Positions 1 through 5,079 of a stretch of DNA of 8,202 nt are shown piece after piece (the stretch's first letter is position 1; every line of letters starts with the position of its first letter). The DNA comes from Bacteroidales bacterium. Lineage in GTDB: Bacteria; Bacteroidota; Bacteroidia; Bacteroidales; VadinHA17. A program made the position numbers and the translations under genes. Under the pieces are notes generated by a model. It had not been told where the DNA came from. It saw only the letters and a program-made list of their open reading frames with translations, and did not search any database. The stretch spans positions 1 to 8,202 of the forward strand of contig JAUYBT010000165.1 in NCBI GenBank assembly GCA_030692905.1. Reading direction: 5' to 3'.

Positions 1-926
1 GCCGGACTGGTAATCTCTTTTTTATCGTAATAGATATGAATATAGTATAACCCTTCCTTTGAAAACCTGAGGGGTATTTTATATGAAGTTCCGCTTCTGT
101 ACCGGGCAAGATCCCATGCAACTATTTCTAAGTATTCTTCATTTGTATAATCCTCATAACTTCCTTTTTTTCTGATCTGGGCCGGCGTCAGAGCTGATGG
201 AAATTTCTCGTGGTATATTATCAGATAGTATAAGAAATTTTCACCGTTGGTTTTCACAGTTATACTGCATGACTCATCAATTTTAACTTCTCCCGGAACA
301 TTCTCAAATTCGAAATACCTGTCAATAAACTCTTCATAGTACCTGAACTGTTTTCCTGAAAGATAGTATCCGATACCGACAAAATTATGTGATTTGTCAA
401 TAATGGTTTTTTTATGTCCGTTATTCGGGGCTTTTTCAGCCATGAATTTACCATGTCCCGATTTCATCATCGAGCTGATGTTTGAATAGGATGTAATATA
501 ATTATCGGATGACCATTCACCGAAAGCGTTCTCGGAAACATAGTCATATCCTCCTGCAAAGGCATACCTGTGATAAGGCTTCTCACCGGCCATATTCCAG
601 TGCCCGATATAATTATTCTCAGCAGCCTCTCTGCACATCTTATTTGCAACCCTCGAAGCAAGAATATCCAGCTTAACCGGACCAGCTTTGAAATTCTTTC
701 TGCTTTTGTTTATGATATCCAGTTGTATCAGCTTCATTTTCAGGGCTTCATCATCATCTTTAAACTCTATGAGCCCCGATTCGCTTTCATTCAGCTTAAG
801 ATAGTTTTCAAAATCATTTTTTTTGAAATCAGACGTCTGACGTGGAAGGATCGAATGAGGAAGACAAGTCAATACTATAATTATTATTAAAAATATTCTT
901 AACTGTTTCAATGTTTTCCTGAACAT
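1..926 (-). CDS. Secreted CAP/SCP-domain protein, 3' end beyond window
   Basis: The frame is open from the ATG at 926 to the window edge (308 codons, no stop), so this is a 5'-complete, 3'-truncated gene. Residues 1-30 look like a Sec signal peptide: basic MFRKTLKQLR, then a hydrophobic run with LIIIIVL. There is a Cys at 21, but Thr before it makes a poor lipobox. Residues about 84-205 fit a CAP (cysteine-rich secretory/PR-1) domain of the bacterial YkwD type. The block NNYIGHW gives His109, the SEN block Glu132, NNGHKK His171, followed by the HNFVGIGYY strand, in the family order. Residues about 207-308 form a further region that I do not recognise, probably beta-rich (it ends GLYYIHIYYD). 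CAP proteins are usually extracytoplasmic, but the biochemical role of bacterial ones is mostly unknown. The weak purine run GAAAGGG precedes the ATG very closely. No clear TAnnTTTG promoter was found. Confidence 0.85.
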   Translation of the reverse strand, partial: MFRKTLKQLRIFLIIIIVLTCLPHSILPRQTSDFKKNDFENYLKLNESESGLIEFKDDDEALKMKLIQLDIINKSRKNFKAGPVKLDILASRVANKMCREAAENNYIGHWNMAGEKPYHRYAFAGGYDYVSENAFGEWSSDNYITSYSNISSMMKSGHGKFMAEKAPNNGHKKTIIDKSHNFVGIGYYLSGKQFRYYEEFIDRYFEFENVPGEVKIDESCSITVKTNGENFLYYLIIYHEKFPSALTPAQIRKKGSYEDYTNEEYLEIVAWDLARYRSGTSYKIPLRFSKEGLYYIHIYYDKKEITSP

Positions 927-967
927 AACCCTTTCACGATTGTTTAATTTTGTAAAAGTAAATTATT

Positions 968-988
968 AAACATGAACCGAACATGTTT
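968..988. repeat. Inverted repeat AAACATG-N7-CATGTTT
   Basis: Perfect 7-bp arms lie at 968-974 and 982-988, separated by 7 nt and centred about 52 nt upstream of the CAP gene start. It could be an operator for that gene or a weak hairpin at the end of the methyltransferase transcript. On the minus strand it is followed only by AT-rich sequence, not a clean T-run. Confidence 0.4.
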
Positions 989-1034
989 TACAAACAAAAA
1001 CTCTTGAAGATATAAATGAGAAATATCAGGGCTT

Positions 1035-1089
1035 AAGACAGCGCGAAGCGCAAGACAGGCCGGAGGCTAAGACTTAAAGTCTGTCAGAC
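1035..1089 (-). repeat. AAGACA/4-3-4 hairpin repeat array, copy 1 (two units)
   Basis: On the plus strand AAGAC(A) begins at 1035, 1052 and 1069, an exact 17-nt period. The intervals hold 11-nt self-complementary blocks with a 4-3-4 plan: GCGC-GAA-GCGC at 1041-1051, and GGCC-GGA-GGCT at 1058-1068 with one G-T outer pair. Two more short palindromes follow, AGACTT-A-AAGTCT (1070-1082) and GTCTG-T-CAGAC (1079-1089); the second overlaps the stop codon of the methyltransferase gene. Read in the direction of that gene, the element is TGTCTT plus hairpins directly after the stop. The same unit occurs at 5549-5574. Confidence 0.65.
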
Positions 1090-1608
1090 AAGAAAAGGAA
1101 TGAACATCTTTGTCTCTTTCATATACACCGTGTACTCATCTCCAAATTTTGCGATCATCTCTTTTTCTTCAATCCTGGCTGTAACCCATACGGCAATAAT
1201 GTTAATGACACCCAAAGCAATCTGAACAGGTCCGGTATCTTTTAACATCACCCCGGTGCCGAGCAGAAATATAGAAAGATACAAAGGATGCCTGATATAT
1301 CCATAAATGCCTGACTTTACAAGCATAGATGTGTTCTCAAAGTTGCTGTCAGGCTTACCTTTTCTTTTTAGCAAAAGATACCCCGTAATAACAACGTAAG
1401 CCGAAAGGATCAGAAGGATCCAGGAGATTATCTGCAGCAGCGAAAACGGATTGATGAACCAGACCTTAATATTCAATAAAACAAGAATGAAAACGCTCTC
1501 AAATGCAAAGAATCTTGCTATACCGTGATACCTTTTGTATTTTATAGATAAGAACCACGAAAAGAAGATAATAAATACTGTTCCTGTTATTATTGCTATG
1601 TAATTCAT
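1084..1608 (-). CDS. Membrane methyltransferase, ICMT/PEMT family
   Basis: A 174-residue integral membrane protein with hydrophobic segments near residues 1-20, 30-52, 57-80 and 109-143. The C-terminal half has the signature of the isoprenylcysteine carboxyl methyltransferase / phospholipid methyltransferase fold: GIYGYIRHPLY, with Arg106-His107-Pro108 expected to contact S-adenosylmethionine, then the E-E pair at 147-148 and FGDEY at 155-159. Length and layout fit the bacterial 'methyltransferase family' members, whose substrates are mostly unknown; phospholipid or another small lipophilic acceptor is possible. It lies 107 bp downstream of the DsrE-family gene on the same strand. It could be a distal member of that operon or have its own promoter; I saw no good TAnnTTTG box before it. 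The start at 1608 puts the first membrane segment at the N-terminus. Confidence 0.82.
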   Translation of the reverse strand: MNYIAIITGTVFIIFFSWFLSIKYKRYHGIARFFAFESVFILVLLNIKVWFINPFSLLQIISWILLILSAYVVITGYLLLKRKGKPDSNFENTSMLVKSGIYGYIRHPLYLSIFLLGTGVMLKDTGPVQIALGVINIIAVWVTARIEEKEMIAKFGDEYTVYMKETKMFIPFLV

Positions 1609-1715
1609 GTTTAAAATAAGTATTATTTCTCAGGAGCCTTGAAAACTCATGCTTATAAAATTTTCTGTCCGGGAAAGAAACTGGTAAATGTTCTGGGATT
1701 CAGGCTGCTGGTGAT

Positions 1716-2219
1716 TTAAGTAAATATTATCTGCGAACCTTCACCCCCTGCATGAGCATAAAACTCACCAACAGTGAGAATACCGCTTACATGTTCTGAA
1801 AGGTCTTCCTTTTTAAATTTGAACATATCCATTGCGAGTTTGCATGCAAAGATTTTGCCTCCTCCGGCGGTAATAAGGTCAAGAAATTCACTTACAGGAG
1901 GAATATCAAGCTTGGCCATTTCACCCATCATCATCCATGATGTGAAGGATTCCATACCGGGAATAACTCCGAGAAGTGTTGGCATTCTTAATCCTCCGGG
2001 TAACCTTAATGCAGGATTACCAACTACTGCAGTATGGAGCTTGTCCATCCTGTTTTTTACAATGGCATCCAGTCCGAAGAAGGTGAAGAATAAATTAGTT
2101 TCTATACCCTCCATAACTGCACCGTTACCCATTACCAGAGTTGCATAAACATCTTCTATTGCGCCTTTGGCACAAATTATGTTAACTTTTTTGATCGGAT
2201 AGTTCTGTTCTGTGCTCAT
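1716..2219 (-). CDS. DsrE/DsrF/DrsH-like sulfur-carrier family protein
   Basis: A 167-residue soluble protein without a signal peptide. It matches the DsrE_2-type family: an N-terminal strand with Cys16 (VNIICAKG), a long helix beginning at the AIEDVYATLVMGNGA stretch, the TNLFFTFFGLDAI block, a glycine/methionine-rich middle (LPGGLRMP, SWMMMGEM), and the conserved AC motif at Cys126 (KIFACKLAMDMF). In related DsrE-type proteins this latter cysteine accepts and hands on persulfide sulfur. The gene follows the TusE-family gene by 16 bp, so co-transcription and probably translational coupling are likely. The context, a flavoprotein of the SQR fold and a TusE/DsrC protein, supports sulfane-sulfur transfer in the cytoplasm. 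The donor and acceptor are not shown by the sequence. No dsrAB, tusA or tusBCD genes occur in this window. Confidence 0.85.
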   Translation of the reverse strand: MSTEQNYPIKKVNIICAKGAIEDVYATLVMGNGAVMEGIETNLFFTFFGLDAIVKNRMDKLHTAVVGNPALRLPGGLRMPTLLGVIPGMESFTSWMMMGEMAKLDIPPVSEFLDLITAGGGKIFACKLAMDMFKFKKEDLSEHVSGILTVGEFYAHAGGEGSQIIFT

Positions 2220-2235
2220 ATTATTAGTTTTAAGG

Positions 2236-2547
2236 TTATATGCAACTTACCGGTTTGGGAATACCTGCAATTTTAGTAGCTTTCTTAAGTGGTGCTCCAG
2301 GGAAAAGCTGATAAAAAGTCTTAACATCTATGACTCCGGAGTGATTAATACTCCTGATTGATAAAGCTTCACCGCTATTGAATCTGTTCCTGAGGAATTC
2401 CATGATGGCAAAATGCTGCTCGGTAAGGACAATCCCTTCTTCTTTTGCAATTTCAACAGCAATTTCTTTGGTCCATTGTGAAGGATTGGTAAAATAGTCT
2501 TCTTCATTTACATCCACTGTTTTTCCTGCATATGTTTTCTGTGCCAT
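2236..2547 (-). CDS. tusE: TusE/DsrC-family sulfur relay protein, single-cysteine form
   Basis: A 103-residue protein, the usual length for TusE/DsrC. Family features in order are: the EEDYFTNPSQW block (15-25), the helical AKEEGIVLTEQHFAIMEFLR region, SIRSINHSGVIDVKTFYQLFPGAPLKKA, and the flexible C-terminal arm ending PKPVSCI. The penultimate Cys102 is the family's CysA. The second DsrC cysteine (CysB), ten residues between it and CysA, is replaced by Thr91 (codon ACT, 2277-2275), so the CX10C pair is absent. By established classification, one cysteine means TusE-like persulfide carrier rather than the trisulfide-forming DsrC of sulfite reductase. TusE in E. coli takes part in tRNA 2-thiolation with TusBCD and MnmA, but here it sits with a flavoprotein and a DsrE protein, so its role may differ. 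The symbol is given on family grounds only. Confidence 0.87.
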   Translation of the reverse strand: MAQKTYAGKTVDVNEEDYFTNPSQWTKEIAVEIAKEEGIVLTEQHFAIMEFLRNRFNSGEALSIRSINHSGVIDVKTFYQLFPGAPLKKATKIAGIPKPVSCI

Positions 2548-2604
2548 AGTATTGGAATTAAAAATTTTTATTTGTTAACTTTTTGGTTATTATTTATTTA
2601 TAAA

Positions 2605-3837
2605 TTAATCCTGTTTTTTACCTGCCATCGACATGTAACTGGTTACCGGCAGTTTTCTCCCTTTCAGCAAAATATTCCAGTAAATCCACTTAAAAAATAG
2701 TTTTCCAAGATGATTTAGCCGTGTCTCTTTTAATAATGAAAAGGGACCTACAACCGGTAATGGGTACAATCCGGGAAGAGGTTCAGTTGTATAATTAAAA
2801 TCTATCATGATACCTTTCCCGAAACCGGTTTCAATATAACAATTAGAGTGTCCGTCGAATGATGCTGTAAGCGGTTTATTATGTATGAAATCCAGGATGT
2901 TCTTCTCAAGTACATCAGCCTGGAAATGAGCAACTGAACCAGCTTTTGAAGAGGGGAAATTTCCTGCATCTCCGATGACAAAAATATTTTTATTCATAAC
3001 TGATTGAAGGGTGTTCTTATCAGCCTTTACAAATCCAAACTCATCACCCAACCTGCTTTTCGAAATAACCGGATCTCCTGTATGAAGAGGTATTGAAACA
3101 AGACAGTCGAAAGGAACCTCCCTTCCGCCGAAATCAAGTATTTTTTTATTGGTGTTATCAACTTCGCCAATGAAGAAATCACTGACTATGTTAATATTCT
3201 TTCTCTCAAGAAGTGAGCCAAGCATTTTTGATGCTTTTGGTTTTGTAAAAGCTCCTGACATCGGAGTAACATAAGTAATCTTCACCTTATCACGCATACC
3301 CTTCCTGATAAAGTAATCATCCGCATAGAAAGCAAATTCCAATGGAGCTACAGGGCATTTAATAGGATTATCAGCAATATTTATTACAAGGTTGCCTCCC
3401 TGCCAGGTCTTAAAAAATCCCGCAAGAGCTTCAGCTCCCTCAATTGTATAAAAATCAAATATATTCTTAAACCAGAGCTCTTCTTTTAAACCCCGGGTAT
3501 CTTCAGGACTAATTCGTGTCCCTGTCGCAATAATAAGTATATCATAATCTATTGTGGTCCCATTTTTAAGGATTACATTATTTTGTGATGTATCAATCTT
3601 TTCAATTTCGCTATTAACAACCTTAACTCCTTTTGGGAAGAATTTCCGGGCAGGTTTTAAAATATCTGTTCTGGTATAATATCCGAATGGTATGAACAAA
3701 AACCCGGGTTGGTAAAAATGATTCATTTCCTTTTCAACAATCGTTATACTCCATTCTTGTCCGGACAGCTCTTTTCTCATTTTATTTGCCATTATTGTGC
3801 CCGCTGTACCAGCACCCAGTATTAAAAGTTTTTTCAT
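2605..3837 (-). CDS. SQR-like NAD(P)/FAD-dependent oxidoreductase
   Basis: 410 residues with a two-dinucleotide-fold flavoprotein plan: GAGTAG at 8-13 for FAD ADP-binding, ATGTRI at 104-109, and the second FAD motif VIGDAGNFPSSKAG at 287-300. It fits the sulfide:quinone oxidoreductase / flavocytochrome c sulfide dehydrogenase group. Cys161 (IKCPVAPLE) and Cys333 (HSNCYIETGFGKG) fall where those enzymes carry the redox cysteine pair that binds the growing sulfur chain. The third SQR cysteine, expected near residues 126-129, is absent (NIFDFY). The C-terminal part at about 378-392, rich in Phe, Trp, Ile and Leu, resembles the amphipathic membrane anchor of SQR. Likely role: oxidising sulfide or another thiol-level sulfur species at the membrane and passing electrons to quinone. 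Substrate and acceptor are inferred. It is first in the operon; the TusE gene follows after 57 bp. Confidence 0.85.
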   Translation of the reverse strand: MKKLLILGAGTAGTIMANKMRKELSGQEWSITIVEKEMNHFYQPGFLFIPFGYYTRTDILKPARKFFPKGVKVVNSEIEKIDTSQNNVILKNGTTIDYDILIIATGTRISPEDTRGLKEELWFKNIFDFYTIEGAEALAGFFKTWQGGNLVINIADNPIKCPVAPLEFAFYADDYFIRKGMRDKVKITYVTPMSGAFTKPKASKMLGSLLERKNINIVSDFFIGEVDNTNKKILDFGGREVPFDCLVSIPLHTGDPVISKSRLGDEFGFVKADKNTLQSVMNKNIFVIGDAGNFPSSKAGSVAHFQADVLEKNILDFIHNKPLTASFDGHSNCYIETGFGKGIMIDFNYTTEPLPGLYPLPVVGPFSLLKETRLNHLGKLFFKWIYWNILLKGRKLPVTSYMSMAGKKQD

Positions 3838-3849
3838 CCGTTATTTCTT

Positions 3850-3867
3850 CTGTTAAATTATTAACAG
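3850..3867. promoter_or_regulatory. Rex-like operator palindrome at the sulfur operon start
   Basis: CTGTTAAATTATTAACAG has perfect 7-bp arms (3850-3856 and 3861-3867) around ATTA. The inner 16 bases match TGTTAA-N4-TTAACA, the core of the operator known for the NADH-responsive repressor Rex in clostridia (TTGTTAA-N4-TTAACAA); only the outermost pair differs (C/G instead of T/A). It starts 2 nt downstream of a -7 box and so should cover the transcription start, the position expected for a repressor. Assignment to Rex is inference; another dimeric regulator could bind here. Confidence 0.6.
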
Positions 3868-3869
3868 TA

Positions 3870-3877
3870 CAAATATA
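3870..3877 (-). promoter_or_regulatory. -7 promoter element of the SQR-like/tusE/dsrE operon
   Basis: The minus strand reads TATATTTG, a full match to the Bacteroidota -7 consensus TAnnTTTG. Its last base is 32 nt from the ATG at 3837. No convincing -33 TTTG was seen at the expected spacing upstream, in a very AT-rich stretch. The predicted start of transcription falls within 3850-3867. Confidence 0.55.
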
Positions 3878-4108
3878 TTTTTATATATCGAACTATCTAT
3901 ATATATATGATATTTATTATATTTTGTAAATTTTCTATGTTGAAAAACAATATTTTGAAAAAACAGATTAACTTCAACCCTTCGAATCATTCATTTATTC
4001 TTATTGTTAAAATTATCCTATTATGAACCGAGTCCCGACGTATCGGGGCGAGGCATTACATGCCACATGAAGTCCTGTTTATTAGGTACAGTTGAATTTT
4101 TAAAATTA
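3878..4108. other. Gene-free stretch between the sulfur operon and the mntA/hepT remnant
   Basis: The part at about 3880-3945 is almost pure A/T, with TATATA runs, and lies upstream of the operon promoter. The rest holds the double hairpin at 4032-4064 and otherwise no open frame, RNA gene or repeat that I can support. Confidence 0.6.
4032..4064. repeat. Two adjacent hairpins between hepT remnant and sulfur operon
   Basis: The first hairpin is GTCCCGA (4032-4038), loop CGTA, TCGGGGC (4043-4049), 7 bp with one G-T pair. The second is GGCAT (4052-4056), loop TAC, ATGCC (4060-4064), 5 bp. They are GC-rich against an AT-rich background and lie about 45 nt past the end of the hepT remnant on the minus strand. 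Neither has a T-run on either strand, so a classical terminator is not shown. An interspersed palindromic repeat is possible. Confidence 0.45.
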
Positions 4109-4311
4109 TTATAAGAGCGTTTGAATCTCGACTTTTAGATTAGGAATCTTGTTTTTTATTATCTGCCAAACCTCTTCAGCATCATTGTGGCATCAAAGTT
4201 TCTATAGTCATTATTAAAATCATCAGCCGAATCAAATCCAGAGGTATATTCAATAATCCTGTCAGTAGCTTCAATTATTGATTCAAGGCAATGATGATCT
4301 TTAGTCAGCAT
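4109..4311 (-). pseudogene. hepT: hepT (HEPN toxin) remnant with internal deletion and frameshift
   Basis: The ATG at 4311 overlaps the end of mntA by 11 nt, the usual arrangement of this module. The first frame gives a HepT-like N-terminus: MLTKDHHCLESIIEATDRII, then EYTSGF and a DF...NFDATMM block. After about residue 44 the frame runs into unrelated residues and stops at 4159-4161. A different frame from 4183 to the stop at 4109-4111 reads D-A-E-E-V-W-Q-I-I-K-N-K-I-P-N-L-K and ends QTLL, which is the HepT C-terminus. The family middle, including the conserved IGEA region and the catalytic RX4HXY motif, is missing. Intact HepT is about 110-120 residues; only some 200 nt remain here, so roughly 140 nt appear lost. 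The toxin RNase activity and the Tyr modified by MntA must both be gone. The family match is from memory. Confidence 0.75.
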
Positions 4312-4603
4312 ATACAGTTTCTTTTAAAATTGATTTTTTAATCCTGGGTTTGATATATTTCTCCCGACATATATCTATTTCGATTCCCAGTTTAATTCTG
4401 AAGAAGTCTTTAAGTAGTAATTTGAGGTCGTAAAGATCCTGGGTGTTTTCTTCAAATTCTACAAGCAAGTCAATGTCACTATTAATATTCTGATCACCCT
4501 GGGCATATGAACCAAAGAGGCCGATTCGGATAATATGATATTTATCCCGGAACAGTTTTTTGTTCTGAGCAAGAAAAGTCAAAATTTGGTCTCTGGTTTT
4601 CAT
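4301..4603 (-). CDS. mntA: MntA-family antitoxin, minimal nucleotidyltransferase
   Basis: A 100-residue DNA polymerase beta-like nucleotidyltransferase. It carries the diagnostic GSYAQGDQNINSDIDLLVEF motif, that is Gly31-Ser32 followed by Asp43-x-Asp45, plus the third metal-binding acid Asp77 in IEIDIC. All catalytic residues of an active MNT enzyme are therefore present. In characterised MntA-HepT systems this protein AMPylates a tyrosine next to the HEPN active site of HepT and so silences the RNase toxin. Here the adjoining hepT is broken, so the enzyme has no cognate target in the window. It may be a relic, or act on another HepT elsewhere. The start at 4603 lies only 7 nt after a -7 box, suggesting a leaderless or nearly leaderless mRNA. 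Confidence 0.87.
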   Translation of the reverse strand: MKTRDQILTFLAQNKKLFRDKYHIIRIGLFGSYAQGDQNINSDIDLLVEFEENTQDLYDLKLLLKDFFRIKLGIEIDICREKYIKPRIKKSILKETVYAD

Positions 4604-4610
4604 TTGATCA

Positions 4611-4618
4611 CAAAGTTA
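4611..4618 (-). promoter_or_regulatory. -7 promoter element of mntA
   Basis: The minus strand reads TAACTTTG, a full TAnnTTTG match, ending 7 nt before the mntA ATG. With the usual distance from box to start site, transcription would begin at or within a few bases of the ATG. No -33 TTTG stands at the expected spacing; one TTTG lies only about 11 nt upstream. Confidence 0.5.
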
Positions 4619-4678
4619 CAAAAATCAGGCAAATTATTTTAAGAATCCAAATTATGTCTCAATTGTACTTAACGAGAA

Positions 4679-4725
4679 GATTGGCAAAGGGTATGGTCTT
4701 CAGACCTCATTATCTTTTGCCAATC
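4679..4725. repeat. Nested inverted repeat, 10-bp outer arms
   Basis: The outer arms GATTGGCAAA (4679-4688) and TTTGCCAATC (4716-4725) are perfect complements. Inside lies GGTC-TTCA-GACC (4695-4706). The transcript of either strand could form a long stem with an internal loop. No gene ends next to it, so it is not an obvious terminator. It could be part of a small RNA, a palindromic repeat, or a miniature element remnant. Confidence 0.5.
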
Positions 4726-4844
4726 GAATTATATTTAGTCTGTTTTTCATTATCACTTTCAAATGTAAACAATATCCAATGAAGAACAACGTAGTTTGAT
4801 AAAAGGAATAATCAATTTTAACGTTCTTGTTTACACTATAATTG

Positions 4845-4926
4845 ATAATTGAATTTCCACCTGTGGAGGTTTAGTTGTCAATTATTGGTCTTCGTCCGGC
4901 CGACGCTCAAACAGATTTGACAAATC
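4845..4926 (+). repeat. Row of three hairpins upstream of the cold-shock gene
   Basis: ATAATTGA (4845-4852) pairs with TCAATTAT (4878-4885) around an inner TCCAC-CT-GTGGA (4856-4867). CGTC/GACG (4893-4896, 4902-4905) and GATTT-GAC-AAATC (4914-4926) follow. They might be a structured leader of the cold-shock transcript if a promoter lies upstream of 4845, or regulator sites if the promoter is the one at 4976. Confidence 0.4.
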
Positions 4927-4975
4927 AAACCACTCAGCCTCGAACAACAGAATAGTAATCACCAGAAATAAACCG

Positions 4976-4983
4976 TATCTTTG
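4976..4983 (+). promoter_or_regulatory. -7 promoter element upstream of the cold-shock gene
   Basis: TATCTTTG matches TAnnTTTG in full and lies 96 nt before the ATG at 5080, giving a leader of about 90 nt. There is no clear TTTG 19-21 nt upstream. Confidence 0.45.
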
Positions 4984-5079
4984 AGAAAGATTCAGCTTTG
5001 CGATTTTGAGGATTTATTCAAAGAGCTGATTAAACGATAACAGCAAGTCAGAAAAATATTAACGAATAATTATCAATTT

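Larger units (their letters stand above)
4604..5079. other. Gene-free 476-bp intergenic stretch with clustered inverted repeats
   Basis: This stretch separates the divergently transcribed mntA and cold-shock genes. It contains the mntA -7 box (4611-4618), a nested inverted repeat at 4679-4725, a string of hairpins at 4845-4926, and a -7 box for the cold-shock gene (4976-4983). I see no supportable open frame, tRNA or known RNA family in it. Confidence 0.6.

Noticed and set aside
260..661. Two short minus-strand frames
   Set aside because: They are in a different frame from the continuous 308-codon CAP frame on the same strand and show no domain features.
570..890. Plus-strand open frame opposite the CAP gene
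   Set aside because: It lies antisense to a frame with clear CAP motifs that is open across the whole interval; the product is low-complexity and matches nothing known to me.
1035..1073. CRISPR-like array at the 17-nt period
   Set aside because: The spaced hexamers are far too short for CRISPR repeats, and the intervals are self-complementary hairpins, not spacers.
2560..2604. Second Rex-like half site (TTGTTAAC) between the SQR-like and tusE genes
   Set aside because: There is no matching inverted half at the 4-nt spacing, so it is most likely chance in AT-rich DNA.
1716..3837. Reading the cluster as part of a dissimilatory sulfite reductase locus
   Set aside because: The TusE/DsrC protein lacks CysB and no dsrAB or dsrMK-type gene is present in the window.
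4890..4950. Possible tRNA on the minus strand (a GTTCGAGGC string)
   Set aside because: No matching acceptor, anticodon or T-stem could be built around the T-loop-like string.
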